NCBI GenBank assembly: GCA_964511435.1
Contig: CAZEFH010000005.1
Location: forward strand, 1 to 55,589
Length of the DNA: 55,589 nucleotides
DNA from: JBGSPL01 sp964511435
Lineage (GTDB): Bacteria; Patescibacteriota; CPR2; UBA1875; CAIMLA01
Direction of reading: 5' to 3'
Shown here piece by piece: positions 24,511-33,923 of the stretch. Each line of letters begins with the position of its first letter. Position 1 is the first letter of the stretch. The notes under the pieces are model-generated. The model did not search any database. It saw nothing but the letters and a program-made list of their open reading frames with translations, and was not told the origin of the DNA. The position numbers were made by a program, and so were the translations under genes.

Positions 24511-24539
24511 ATTATAGACCTGAAGCCATATTTTGTCAA
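24511..24539 (-). promoter_or_regulatory. Fully consensus promoter of the mini-gene
   Basis: On the minus strand TTGACA (24539-24534), 17-bp spacer, TATAAT (24516-24511). Both hexamers and the spacing are ideal. Confidence 0.85.
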
Positions 24540-24636
24540 TCAAATTTTTGCCAATCTTTAGTTATATTTGCTTATGCAAAGCCATTCTTTACCTGTGGAT
24601 AAAGCTATCAAATTTCATTATAAGCAGTAGTTTTTC

Positions 24637-24665
24637 TTTACAAACCCATTCATTTATGCTAAAAT
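24637..24665 (+). promoter_or_regulatory. rpsT promoter
   Basis: -35 TTTACA (24637-24642), 17-bp spacer, -10 TAAAAT (24660-24665). Confidence 0.65.
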
Positions 24666-24692
24666 CATAGGGCATAATAAATAAGGAAATAC

Positions 24693-25064
24693 ATGCCAGT
24701 AACGAAGTCCGCCATCAAGGCAATGCACCAAAGCAGAAAAGCCAATGAACGTAATAAGGCTACAAAAGCCGATTTTCGTGTAAAAGTAAAAGCTACCAAG
24801 AAAGCAGCTGCTTCACAGGACAAGGATTTTGCGAAGACACTTTCGACAGCTATCCAAGCACTAGATAAAGCTGCAAAGAAAGGTGTTTTACACAAAAACA
24901 CCGCTGCTAGACGTAAATCACGCCTAATGAGCGCTCTAAACAAGGTCCTCGGGAAGGTAGTAGAGCCTGCTTCAATCAAGGCAGCGCCTAAAGCAAAACC
25001 AGCTGCGAAGACAACAACTAAGCCAGCAGCCAAAAAGACTCCTTCTAAGAAGTCAGCGAAATAG
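24693..25064 (+). CDS. rpsT: 30S ribosomal protein S20 with C-terminal extension
   Basis: 123 aa. Residues 1-85 are S20 (MPVTKSAIKAMHQSRKANERN; ALDKAAKKGVLHKNTAARRK). The last ~35 residues are an Ala/Lys/Pro/Thr-rich tail (AKPAAKTTTKPAAKKTPSKK). S20 binds 16S rRNA early in 30S assembly. The tail parallels that of S6 here. AAGGAAA precedes the ATG. Confidence 0.93.
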   Translation: MPVTKSAIKAMHQSRKANERNKATKADFRVKVKATKKAAASQDKDFAKTLSTAIQALDKAAKKGVLHKNTAARRKSRLMSALNKVLGKVVEPASIKAAPKAKPAAKTTTKPAAKKTPSKKSAK

Positions 25065-25065
25065 T

Positions 25066-25090
25066 AAAACCGGCCACTAGGCCGGTTTTT
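25066..25090. terminator. Bidirectional terminator between rpsT and holA
   Basis: Stem AAAACCGGCC/GGCCGGTTTT, T-rich on the plus side and A-rich on the other. The holA stop overlaps its edge. Confidence 0.85.
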
Positions 25091-26027
25091 ATTTTTTTGT
25101 TGTAACTCCAGTTACAAACCTTGTAAGTAACACTTTCGGATCTGCGCCACCAGTTTTCTGTGATTCATCGATAGTTAGCAGTTCCCTGTGAATCAAAATG
25201 AGCTCTTCTATAGTAAAATTACGAACCATACCAATAGTCTTAGTTACGACAAATGGTTTGAGCTTACTTCTAGTTGCAATTTCGGCATCACTCAGCCCAT
25301 GTTCCTTTAAATCCTTTACTAATAATAGATTATTAACCTGCCAACTTATCATTGATAAAGCATAAAATTCATTATCACTACTTTCAAGGAGCTTGCCTAG
25401 ATGGTATAGGGCTTTCTGCTGGTTTCTGGCAGCAAGTGCATCCGTAAAATCAAAGATTGTATTAAAGTATCCAGCATCGACAAGTTTTCCGACCGTTTCC
25501 TTTGTCACTATGGGGCTATAGGTCACTAGCTTATCAACTTCATTTGTAATCAGAGTGAGATCAGTCCCCAAGTACTGCTGCAGTAGTGAAGCGACTGGTT
25601 TCTCAATCTTACCTCCCTTGGCAGCTACTAGTTCTTCGATTTTCTGAGCTATTTCATAAGGCTTAAGCTCCCCGAAGTTCTCTATTTTTGCTATTTTCTG
25701 GACTGCCTTAGTTGTGCCTAAGCGCTGATCTGGCATTTCTTCTTCTACAAACACCAGTTCAGTCTCTGGCGGACAGGCTGGAAGCCAGGCAACAAGTGCA
25801 TCGAGAACGTCCTTATTTTTAGAAGACAATATCCCTCTCACAATCATCATTCTATGTTCGGACAAAAATGGCATCGCAGACGCCTGAGTAACAATTTCAT
25901 TGTAATCAAAGGTACCACTTATCTCTTGATAGTTTGTGTTGTCGTTAGCTAGGCCCGCTGCCTTTCGAATCGAATTCAGGCGCTCATTAACCCTATAATG
26001 ATCTTTACCAACCAATAAGTAGATCAT
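25089..26027 (-). CDS. holA: DNA polymerase III delta subunit
   Basis: 312 aa from the ATG at 26027, which overlaps the mutM stop by 4 bases (ATGA); the frame extends upstream but that would run into mutM. The N-terminal AAA-like domain (MIYLLVGKDHYRVNERL) and C-terminal collar domain (FVTKTIGMVRNFTIEELI) match HolA. Delta opens the sliding clamp in the clamp loader. Last gene of the long minus-strand operon. Confidence 0.85.
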   Translation of the reverse strand: MIYLLVGKDHYRVNERLNSIRKAAGLANDNTNYQEISGTFDYNEIVTQASAMPFLSEHRMMIVRGILSSKNKDVLDALVAWLPACPPETELVFVEEEMPDQRLGTTKAVQKIAKIENFGELKPYEIAQKIEELVAAKGGKIEKPVASLLQQYLGTDLTLITNEVDKLVTYSPIVTKETVGKLVDAGYFNTIFDFTDALAARNQQKALYHLGKLLESSDNEFYALSMISWQVNNLLLVKDLKEHGLSDAEIATRSKLKPFVVTKTIGMVRNFTIEELILIHRELLTIDESQKTGGADPKVLLTRFVTGVTTKK

Positions 26028-26881
26028 GATACATCTTTCTGGCACACCGGGCAAAAGTGAGTACCTCTCCCAGACAGCTTGATTCTCTCAATTTTACCTC
26101 CGCAGTTTCTCGGACATGGTTCCCCGGTACGGTGATAGACATTCAGATAGTCTTGCATACCGCCCTTATGGCCATATGCATTGACATAATCATTGTCGGT
26201 AGTACCGCCCTTCTCAATTGCAAATGTCAATTTCTGTTCGATAATTTGAGCCAACGACTTCCATTCTTCGCTTGTTAGAGTTGATACAAGCCTAGTTGGA
26301 GCCATTTTTGCTTCAAATAAAGCTTCATCAGCATAAATATTTCCGACACCAGAGATTACACCCTGATCCATGATAAACTTTTTGATGTTCGAACGTCCCA
26401 TCCTCTCAGCTCTTTTTTGCAAATAATTGACATCTATCTCTGGTACGGCATCCGGGCCATATGAGTAAAAATATTCATTCATTTGTAAAAACGTCAGTAA
26501 TTTAATCCAACCAAATTTCCTCAAATCGTTAAAGAAAAGCTTGGTTCCGTCATTAAACTCAAATACAATTCGCGTATGTTTGTTCGGAAGTTGATCATGA
26601 AAGTCCTGAGAAGGATGACCACCAGCTACTCGCTTTTCTCCTGAGACATATATGAGCTGCCCCGTCATCTTCAAGTGAACTAGCAAATATAGGCCATTCG
26701 CGAGCTTAATTATCAGTGTTTTCGCTCGCCTTCCGACAGACTTTACGGCCTGCCCTTCAACTTTATCCGCCTCTCCACTAAATGAGCCTGGGTTAAGAAC
26801 ATTAAATCTATCAATAATCTTATTACTGATTACTTTATCTAGTTGAGATGCAATTGTTTCAACTTCTGGAAGCTCAGGCAT
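26024..26881 (-). CDS. mutM: Formamidopyrimidine-DNA glycosylase
   Basis: 285 aa. N-terminal PELPEVE supplies the catalytic Pro and Glu. The helix-two-turn-helix (QGVISGVGNIYADEALFEA) and C-terminal zinc finger (CPRNCGGKIERIKL...HFCPVCQ) are complete. It excises 8-oxoguanine and other oxidised purines and nicks the strand. Overlaps holA by 4 bases. Confidence 0.96.
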   Translation of the reverse strand: MPELPEVETIASQLDKVISNKIIDRFNVLNPGSFSGEADKVEGQAVKSVGRRAKTLIIKLANGLYLLVHLKMTGQLIYVSGEKRVAGGHPSQDFHDQLPNKHTRIVFEFNDGTKLFFNDLRKFGWIKLLTFLQMNEYFYSYGPDAVPEIDVNYLQKRAERMGRSNIKKFIMDQGVISGVGNIYADEALFEAKMAPTRLVSTLTSEEWKSLAQIIEQKLTFAIEKGGTTDNDYVNAYGHKGGMQDYLNVYHRTGEPCPRNCGGKIERIKLSGRGTHFCPVCQKDVS

Positions 26882-26883
26882 AA

Positions 26884-27435
26884 CTATCTCAGGTACTGAC
26901 GCCCGCTCCTACTACCGCTCGGTACAAGATCTTCCACGATGGTTTCCGCAAATTCTCTAGTTGAAAATGGCCCGGCGCCTGTAATTAGGTTATGGTCCTT
27001 CTCCACTGTCTTTCCACTATAATATGCACCAGAGGCCTCTATTTCCGCAGACCTGGTAGAATGCCCGGTTATTTTCTTCCCATTCACGTGCCTGGTCCGG
27101 ATAAGGATATCGACCGCATAGCCGATAGCAGCAACCAGCTTATGATATGAAAAAGCTGTATCGAGCATCATCTCAATATCTCTATTTGCGATAAACTCAG
27201 CTGAGGTCTCTTCTCCAACAAATATAAATCCATCAAAGCTAGAAGGGTCAATTTGTTGAGGCGTCATGTCTGGCTCGACTTCGAGTCCATGCTGTCCTTT
27301 TGCAATAGTCTTATGAGAAGACACGACCTGATGTTCCACCCCAGCTTCATCTAGCCGCTCCACCACCCACTCATACTCTTTGTCACGAAAATTATCGTGT
27401 GGCAAGATAAACAATACTTTTTTATTCGCCATCAT
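26884..27435 (-). CDS. DJ-1/PfpI-family protein lacking the usual Cys
   Basis: 183 aa with the DJ-1 flavodoxin-like fold: VLFILPHDNFRDKEYEWV (conserved Glu kept) and FDGFIFVGEETSAEF. At the nucleophile elbow the family normally has AxCHG; here it reads AAIGYAVDIL, with no Cys. A glyoxalase or protease function is therefore doubtful. The reading frame overlaps the PHP gene by 14 bases. Start 27435 or 27432. Confidence 0.75.
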   Translation of the reverse strand: MMANKKVLFILPHDNFRDKEYEWVVERLDEAGVEHQVVSSHKTIAKGQHGLEVEPDMTPQQIDPSSFDGFIFVGEETSAEFIANRDIEMMLDTAFSYHKLVAAIGYAVDILIRTRHVNGKKITGHSTRSAEIEASGAYYSGKTVEKDHNLITGAGPFSTREFAETIVEDLVPSGSRSGRQYLR

Positions 27436-28258
27436 TCACTTCTTTCTTTATCATATATTTATTAGGAAAATTTATAATTTCCTTTCTCGCATCTTCTGGG
27501 CCGAATACTAGCGTATGAAAGAAAATACGTAAACCCTTTGGTAGGTAGAAAAAGGCGTAGCGAGCTACTGCGAACAAATCCCATTTTGCATTTAGGGCCT
27601 GAGTCTGGCCTGCTAGGATTGCATCTTTGAGCTCAGCGGCGGTCTTCCCCTCAAACAAAGTGTAACCCTTTCCAATTGCCTCTACAATATGAGCGTCACT
27701 AGAACCTGTCTCAGAACGGAACAAAAGGATACGATTAAGGTACTTTGCCTTATAGTTCTCATCGGCCATCAGTGGTGTCGCATTGACAGTTTCAACCCCA
27801 TCAAATAGTTGTTTGTCCTGAATAAGCTCCTTCGCACCAACACCATTCACGGTATATTTTAGATCGAAGTTCATTCTAGTTGCATAAAAGGGGTGAGCGG
27901 CAACTGCTACGCCACCTTGTTTCTTTATCGCCTTTAGTGTCTCGTGAGCACTCATCCCCGCTGGTATTCTCTCTTTGATATAAAGGGCTAAAATATGACC
28001 CTCAAGCGAAGATACTTCTTCTCCTACCACAATATCAAAGCGATATTTCTTCTTTACAGCAAGCTTCTTTGCCTCTAGCGCTCCATCAATCGTATCATGA
28101 TCAGTAATAGCGATAACTGATAGGTCGGTCTCCTTCTCAACGTAGTCAAGAATATCCTTGATTTCCGGACGACCATCTGAGTAACGACTATGAATATGAA
28201 GATCTGCCTTACCTAGACCTGGTAGCTTATCATGAACCTGCTGTTTTAGAGTTTTCAT
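27422..28258 (-). CDS. PHP-domain phosphoesterase
   Basis: 278 aa. PHP metal motifs: ADLHIHSRYSDG (about residue 19), AITDHDTIDG, GEEVSSLEGHIL, AAHPFY and SSDAHI. It is likely a phosphoesterase; some relatives degrade 3',5'-nucleoside bisphosphate or oligonucleotides. TATAAT stands 6 bases from the ATG, implying a leaderless mRNA and a promoter inside the operon. Confidence 0.85.
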   Translation of the reverse strand: MKTLKQQVHDKLPGLGKADLHIHSRYSDGRPEIKDILDYVEKETDLSVIAITDHDTIDGALEAKKLAVKKKYRFDIVVGEEVSSLEGHILALYIKERIPAGMSAHETLKAIKKQGGVAVAAHPFYATRMNFDLKYTVNGVGAKELIQDKQLFDGVETVNATPLMADENYKAKYLNRILLFRSETGSSDAHIVEAIGKGYTLFEGKTAAELKDAILAGQTQALNAKWDLFAVARYAFFYLPKGLRIFFHTLVFGPEDARKEIINFPNKYMIKKEVNDGE

Positions 28259-28285
28259 TAAGTTATTATAGCACTGGATTCGTGC

Positions 28286-28993
28286 TTAAAAAAGGCTGAC
28301 AGCCACAAATATATCCGCCACAACGTGTAAAACGATCGCTGGTAACAGGCTCTTGTATTTATTCGTCATCGACCCCCAAATGAGCCCGAGGATGAAAGTA
28401 AGAAAAACAAATAACCACAAGTTGCTCGCCATTGGACTAGTAATATGAATTGCAGCGAAAAATATCGCCTGTATTAAGTTCGCCAGCATTGGCGACATTT
28501 TTTCCGTTAAAAATGAAATGGCCGCTCCACGGAAAAATGATTCTTCTACAAAAGCATTGGCAATGGCATAAATAATAAATATCGGTGCGTATTCAAGAAA
28601 CAAAATTAAACTTAGGTTCGTAGAATTCAAAAACCAAGAATATAGAACTAGCCCCAGAATAGTAAAACCGAAAGTGGACCAAAAAGTAAATAATATTACC
28701 TTACTGAAATTGCCAAAACGTAAGTAGATATCTTTCCGGTCATGACCTTCGCCCGTTACTAAATAGTAGAGCAGGGGTAGTACCAGACCAATCCTTACTG
28801 CCCCCCATAGAAGCAAGTAACTCGGTTGCATCGAAGTGATGATGTCCTTGTGAGCAACGAGACGAAAAATACCTTCTCCGAGAGGGTACTGTACAAAAAT
28901 CAATCCATAAATAATAACAATTAGCAGCCAAGGCCTCAATTTCCGAACTAATGGCTTTGATTTTTGGATTATTTGTTTCAGTTTCTGAATCAT
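28286..28993 (-). CDS. CPBP-family intramembrane protease
   Basis: 235 aa with about six to seven membrane spans. CPBP (Abi/CAAX protease) motifs: EESFFRG (motif 1, about residue 148), a His in FFAAIHITS, and LHVVADI near the C-terminus. Members cleave prenylated or membrane proteins or serve as bacteriocin immunity. Overlaps the flavoprotein gene by 4 bases. Confidence 0.85.
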   Translation of the reverse strand: MIQKLKQIIQKSKPLVRKLRPWLLIVIIYGLIFVQYPLGEGIFRLVAHKDIITSMQPSYLLLWGAVRIGLVLPLLYYLVTGEGHDRKDIYLRFGNFSKVILFTFWSTFGFTILGLVLYSWFLNSTNLSLILFLEYAPIFIIYAIANAFVEESFFRGAAISFLTEKMSPMLANLIQAIFFAAIHITSPMASNLWLFVFLTFILGLIWGSMTNKYKSLLPAIVLHVVADIFVAVSLF

Positions 28994-30237
28994 TTCACTC
29001 CTTTCACCTGCCCCTGATCCGTAAAGATGGCAGCACTAGTTCCGGCTGTCGCACCGCTCGACCAAGCCCATTGCAAGTTAAATCCACCCGAATCTCCATC
29101 TATATCGAGAATCTCTCCCGCAAAGTATAAACCCGGTACTACAGTGGAGGCAAGACTAGCGTTAACTTCTGAGGCTGAGATACCTCCTGACGTTACCTGG
29201 GCTTCACGCAGTGGTCTGACTTTCGAAACTGGCAGTTTTAGATATTTCAATATCGATACTAACTTATTTCTTTCGATACGGGAAACTTCAGAGGTCTTCT
29301 TTCTTCCGGAAACTCCAGCAATTTCCAATACCACATCGCTAAGTTTCTTGGGGAATAATTCAGTTAATACATTCGATAATGATTTTTTAGGATCTCTTTG
29401 AAAAAATTCTATAAGAACCTCGTGAAGTTCACTTTCACTCTTATCCGGAACCAAATCTAGCGCTATATCAGTTTTCTGCTTACCAATGTATGGTGCTAGC
29501 GCCCCCGCAATACCCATAGCCGCTGGTCCGGAAACACCAAAATGAGTGAGTAGAAGGTCTCCCGTCTTACTTCGGACTTCGGTGTCATCCACAAGCGCTA
29601 TCGCCTTTGCGGCTACTTTTACTCCCATAGCTGGAACAAGTACGTCTGTTGCAAGCTCGATTGGCACCAGAGCAGCATATAAATCTGTCGGCTTATGCCC
29701 AAGCTTTGTCGCCCAGAATAGACCATCGCCGCTAGACCCAAGCCGATGGGCCGCTTTCCCTCCAGTAGTAAGAATAACTGCTTTTGCGCTTAAACTAGAC
29801 TCTTCCAACAAAATTTCAAAGTTTTGCTCCTTAGTGACATCGCGTACTAGCGTCGACTTAAGTACCGTTACTCCGAGTGCAGTCAGTTCCTTTTCTAGTG
29901 AACTGGCTACACTTATAGCCTTTTGTGTGACAGGAAACATTCTGCCTAGATTTTCCTCTGTCAACTTGAGACCGCGATTAGAAAAGAAACTCTCTAGGTC
30001 TGTTTCGGTGAAGTTTGAAAAAACTGAGTCAAATATCGTTGAAACAGATCCATGATATCTATCCTTTGATATTTGTCTATTCGTAACATTACAACGTCCG
30101 TTGCCAGTAGCAAGAACCTTGAGACCAAGTCGGTCATTTTTCTCAATCAAAATTGTCTTGGCACCGTTACTTGCCGCGAATATTGCCGCCATCATTCCAG
30201 CTGCACCGCCACCGATTACTGCTACGTCATAAAGCAT
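28990..30237 (-). CDS. HI0933/BaiN-family flavoprotein
   Basis: 415 aa. N-terminal FAD-binding GGGAAGMMAAIFAASNGA (residues 9-26), the ATGNGRCNVTN motif typical of HI0933-like proteins, and a C-terminal FAD loop (YFAGEILDIDGDSGGFNLQW). It is an NAD(P)/FAD oxidoreductase; some relatives reduce bile-acid intermediates, others have unknown substrates. Part of the minus-strand operon. Confidence 0.88.
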   Translation of the reverse strand: MLYDVAVIGGGAAGMMAAIFAASNGAKTILIEKNDRLGLKVLATGNGRCNVTNRQISKDRYHGSVSTIFDSVFSNFTETDLESFFSNRGLKLTEENLGRMFPVTQKAISVASSLEKELTALGVTVLKSTLVRDVTKEQNFEILLEESSLSAKAVILTTGGKAAHRLGSSGDGLFWATKLGHKPTDLYAALVPIELATDVLVPAMGVKVAAKAIALVDDTEVRSKTGDLLLTHFGVSGPAAMGIAGALAPYIGKQKTDIALDLVPDKSESELHEVLIEFFQRDPKKSLSNVLTELFPKKLSDVVLEIAGVSGRKKTSEVSRIERNKLVSILKYLKLPVSKVRPLREAQVTSGGISASEVNASLASTVVPGLYFAGEILDIDGDSGGFNLQWAWSSGATAGTSAAIFTDQGQVKGVK

Positions 30238-30242
30238 TTTGA

Positions 30243-30743
30243 TTACCGATAATTACCAAACTGAAGTGGAAATTCGAGGTCACTGCCACGTAAAAGCTGC
30301 ATAATCTCCTGCAATTCATCTTTTGACTTTGACACTACTCGGATTTCTTCACCTTGAATATTTGCTTTAGCTTTTGGATATTGATCCCGGATTAGCTTAG
30401 TCATCTTCTTGGCATTTTCCTGAGTAAGCCCGCTTCGTAGTAATAACTTTTTACGAACACTGCCGCCGCTAGCCGCTTCTTCTGGTAAGGTCTTATCCAA
30501 TATTTTGAGACTGAGATCTCGCTTCAACATCTTGGACTCTAATATGTCTATTATTGCCGTAAGCTTGTAGTCGCTTTCAGTCTGGATTGTTAGGGTTTTG
30601 TCTTTCTCTGCATAGTCTATTTCAACCATCACTCCCTTGAAATCAAAACGATTCTCTATTTCCCTCCTTGTTTGGTCTATTGCGTTAACCATTTCTTGAT
30701 GGTCAAAGTCAGAAGTAATATCAAATGAATAATCTGATGCCAT
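30243..30743 (-). CDS. YajQ-family nucleotide-binding protein
   Basis: 166 aa, the normal YajQ length. N-terminal YSFDITSDFDHQEMVNAIDQ and C-terminal QVRVVSKSKDELQEIM-like segment match the family. YajQ binds nucleotides or RNA; a c-di-GMP role is known in Xanthomonas. The role here is not known. Confidence 0.9.
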   Translation of the reverse strand: MASDYSFDITSDFDHQEMVNAIDQTRREIENRFDFKGVMVEIDYAEKDKTLTIQTESDYKLTAIIDILESKMLKRDLSLKILDKTLPEEAASGGSVRKKLLLRSGLTQENAKKMTKLIRDQYPKAKANIQGEEIRVVSKSKDELQEIMQLLRGSDLEFPLQFGNYR

Positions 30744-30751
30744 ATAACCCC

Positions 30752-31723
30752 CTATTGAATCTTCATATCTTTTACAAACTCTCGTGTTACGGTCTCCCCA
30801 TCTTTGCCTAGGCTACCTACATTCTGCCCGTTGTATGTCGCGCTGACAGTTCCGCCGTCTGTAGTTGTAATTTTTATACTGTTTTTGCCTTTATAAGTTT
30901 GTGTTACTCCTGCCACAACTACTACTGGCTTATCGGTAACCTTTTTCCCGTCTACCTCTATCGAGACCGAGGCGGAGCGGGGTCCGATAGATAGCTTCAC
31001 CTCGAAGCTACCTTCTGTTGCGAGATTTGTATCATTGGTTGTTTGGGCTACAATCGTGCGTGTTTGGCTCGTCGCCTTCCCAAGCTTATTCTGGGCCTTG
31101 ATATGAATAATATTAACACCACTGGTAAGACTAATACGCTCTTTAAAGTTTCCTTCTTGATCAATACCAACCTCTACATCATTTATCGTAACCGTAGCAC
31201 CATTATCAGTAATGCCTTCTACGCTTGTAGAGTTACCTGTAATATTTACATTGTCCTTGGGTGACTTTACCATGAGCCGTGGTGGTGCCGTCAGAATACT
31301 TACCTGCCAACCAATATATACAACTATTAAGATAGAAGCGGTAATAACACTACCAATTGTCAGTGTCTTTGGTGTAATAAGTAGTTTTGGTGTGTCGATT
31401 GGCTTTACAACTGGAGCACCCGCCTTTGCCTTTTTCACATTTTCTGCAAGACCACGTTCGCGAAGATACAGTCTCATCACCTTCTCGGGGTCAAGTTTCA
31501 AATAAGCAGCATAGTTACGAATAAATCCACGCACATAAACATCGGGCGGGAGTACGTCATATCTGCTGTTTTCGATTGCTTCGATATATTTCCAACGAAT
31601 TCGAATCGCCTTCTCGACATCTTTAACATCGAGACCCATGGCAATACGTTTCTTCGCTAGTTTTTCGCCTAACCCTTCTTTTTGTGGGAGGGTTTTCTTA
31701 GTAAATTTGACGGCTGCGGACAT
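30752..31723 (-). CDS. RodZ-like cytoskeletal/membrane protein
   Basis: 323 aa. Residues 15-75 form the HTH_25 domain (LAKKRIAMGLDVKDVEKAIR...PDVYVRGFIRNYAAYL). One membrane span follows (about 122-145), then an extracellular beta-rich domain resembling Glucodextranase-B/Ig-like units and a C-terminal DUF4115-like part. RodZ links MreB to the cell-wall machinery; no mreB is in the window. Its start shares a base with the ftsK stop. Confidence 0.8.
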   Translation of the reverse strand: MSAAVKFTKKTLPQKEGLGEKLAKKRIAMGLDVKDVEKAIRIRWKYIEAIENSRYDVLPPDVYVRGFIRNYAAYLKLDPEKVMRLYLRERGLAENVKKAKAGAPVVKPIDTPKLLITPKTLTIGSVITASILIVVYIGWQVSILTAPPRLMVKSPKDNVNITGNSTSVEGITDNGATVTINDVEVGIDQEGNFKERISLTSGVNIIHIKAQNKLGKATSQTRTIVAQTTNDTNLATEGSFEVKLSIGPRSASVSIEVDGKKVTDKPVVVVAGVTQTYKGKNSIKITTTDGGTVSATYNGQNVGSLGKDGETVTREFVKDMKIQ

Positions 31724-33837
31724 TAATAATCGCCCCCATCTCCCTCGCCAGTTAGCTCACTCATATCATCCACTAGGACGTCTCTCGGTCTTGCACCATC
31801 CTGCGGTCCCACTACTCCTCGATCCTCCAAGATGTCTAACAGACGCGCCGCTCTAGCATAACCAATTCTCAAACGACGCTGTAACAGTGAGGCAGAGGCC
31901 TTCCCAGCCCTGATTACACACTCTGCAGCATCATAGAAAAGATCATCATCAATATCGGACATGTCTCCGCCATGCGAAGATTTCGCATTTTGTACCAAGA
32001 TTTCTTCATTATATTCTGGCTCTGCTTGTGTTTTTACAAACTCAGTAATTTCTTTTACTTCCTGTTCAGAGACATACGCCCCCTGAATACGACGCGGTTT
32101 CGAAAGTTCCGCAGAAAGGAAAAGCATATCACCCATTCCAAGAAGCTTCTCTGCACCGCTCTGGTCAAGGATTGTACGTGAGTCAGTATTTGAAGCGACC
32201 GAAAATGCGATACGAGTTGGGATATTGGCCTTGATTAGACCAGTAATCACATCGACTGATGGTCTTTGGGTTGCCACCACCAGATGCATCCCGACCGCGC
32301 GCGCCATTTGTGCTAAGCGGCAAATAAGACCTTCAACTTCATTTGCAGAAACAGCCATCAGATCAGCAAGTTCATCAATCACAATCACAATGTAGGGCAT
32401 CGCTTCCTTACCCTTACTAGCATTATATTCACCAATATTACGTTTACCCGCTTGTGATAGCACATGATAACGACGCTCCATCTCGGCCACTGCCCACTTT
32501 AAAGCAGAAACAGTTTTGTCTGGCTCTACAATGACCGGAGAGAGCAAATGAGCAATTCCGTTATAAAGACTGAGCTCAACCCTCTTCGGGTCAACTAGTA
32601 TCAGCTTAAGCTCCTGGGGTGTATTCTGATAAATCAGACTCAAAAGAAGTGCGTTGATACAAACTGACTTGCCAGATCCAGTTGAGCCAGCAATCAGCAG
32701 ATGTGGCATCTTGGTAATGTCTGCAATTTGAGGATGACCAGCCACGTCCAGGCCGAGAACTATCGAGAGTTTAGACTTACGATCCTTAAATGTTTGCGAC
32801 GCAAGGATGTTGCGCATTCGCACAATCTGGGAAGATTTATTAGGCATCTCCACACCAACAAGGCTCTTACCAGGTATTGGTGCTTCGATACGAATCGGAT
32901 GAGCGGCAAGGGAAAGCGCTAGATTCTTGTCCAGACTGGTAATCTTCTCTAGTTTAACCCCGTCGTTCGGCTTCAGGGTATATTGGGTTACCGTCGGCCC
33001 TACATTTACATCAGACATCGAAACTTCAATCCCAAAGTTTGAGAGGGTCTTCTGAATAATTGATGCGTTTTCTCTAACATTTCCGCTATCTGCCCTGGTC
33101 GTCATTTCTTCAAATAGATTAAGCGGGGGTAGCTTCCAGCCAGAAGTATCAACCGAAGACATTACCGCTTGCTCAGCATGTTCCTTGGCCGGTAACTTTC
33201 TCGAGTCAACAACTGGTTTTGCTACAGGTGCAGTTTCATGAATCTTGATATCATTCTTTGCTTCAACTGCCTCATCTACCTCTTTCTTGAACCAACTAAA
33301 GACATTCATAAATGGCGTGTTCGTAGCTAGCAGCATACCTATCACAGAAACGGCAATCAAAAGGACGAATGACACTGGTGCGTTAAAAACCATCAGCAAT
33401 AGTTTTTGAACATAATAGCCAATATAGCCACCATTACTGCCGCTGGTTGCGAGAGATAGGCTATTTTCTGCATTCACAAAAATCTGGAATATACCCGAAA
33501 AAGAAACGACCGCCAATGATAATCCGAGTACGGTAGGAGTGGTAATCTCATATTCCTCCGGATTGAAAAGAGAATAAGCAACTCCAGCCAAAATAAATGG
33601 CAGGACGTAAATAGACCAGCCAATAGCAAGCTTGAGATACTTACTAATTATCACTCCCATCGGACCACCCATCGAAAAAGAGCTAACTAGAATAATAAAT
33701 GCCACTACAAAAAGAAGCACAGCGATAATTTGGTTACGCACAACCGGATCAACGGTGGCCGCAAAACTATGCTGCTCGTGAGCAATTTTCTTATTTGTAG
33801 AACCCTTTGGTCTGCCTGGTTTGCGATGACGTGCCAT
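31723..33837 (-). CDS. ftsK: DNA translocase FtsK/SpoIIIE
   Basis: 704 aa. N-terminal membrane spans (about residues 35-175), a linker, and the motor domain: Walker A AGSTGSGKS (about 379), Walker B YIVIVIDELADLM and ATQRPS. The C-terminal winged-helix gamma domain (SLLQRRLRIGYARAARLLD) reads KOPS-like DNA. It pumps the chromosome termini through the division septum. The linker is short compared with E. coli. Confidence 0.95.
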   Translation of the reverse strand: MARHRKPGRPKGSTNKKIAHEQHSFAATVDPVVRNQIIAVLLFVVAFIILVSSFSMGGPMGVIISKYLKLAIGWSIYVLPFILAGVAYSLFNPEEYEITTPTVLGLSLAVVSFSGIFQIFVNAENSLSLATSGSNGGYIGYYVQKLLLMVFNAPVSFVLLIAVSVIGMLLATNTPFMNVFSWFKKEVDEAVEAKNDIKIHETAPVAKPVVDSRKLPAKEHAEQAVMSSVDTSGWKLPPLNLFEEMTTRADSGNVRENASIIQKTLSNFGIEVSMSDVNVGPTVTQYTLKPNDGVKLEKITSLDKNLALSLAAHPIRIEAPIPGKSLVGVEMPNKSSQIVRMRNILASQTFKDRKSKLSIVLGLDVAGHPQIADITKMPHLLIAGSTGSGKSVCINALLLSLIYQNTPQELKLILVDPKRVELSLYNGIAHLLSPVIVEPDKTVSALKWAVAEMERRYHVLSQAGKRNIGEYNASKGKEAMPYIVIVIDELADLMAVSANEVEGLICRLAQMARAVGMHLVVATQRPSVDVITGLIKANIPTRIAFSVASNTDSRTILDQSGAEKLLGMGDMLFLSAELSKPRRIQGAYVSEQEVKEITEFVKTQAEPEYNEEILVQNAKSSHGGDMSDIDDDLFYDAAECVIRAGKASASLLQRRLRIGYARAARLLDILEDRGVVGPQDGARPRDVLVDDMSELTGEGDGGDY

Positions 33838-33888
33838 TTTATACCTATTTAATCAAGGATAGTATAGCACGGAAACCTGGCCCAATAA

Positions 33889-33923
33889 AGAAGAATGAGG
33901 CTTGGAACAAGCCTCATTCTTCT
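33889..33923 (-). terminator. Terminator of RNase J gene
   Basis: Long perfect stem AGAAGAATGAGGCTTG and its complement, loop GAAC. The gene stop overlaps the base of the stem. Confidence 0.8.
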
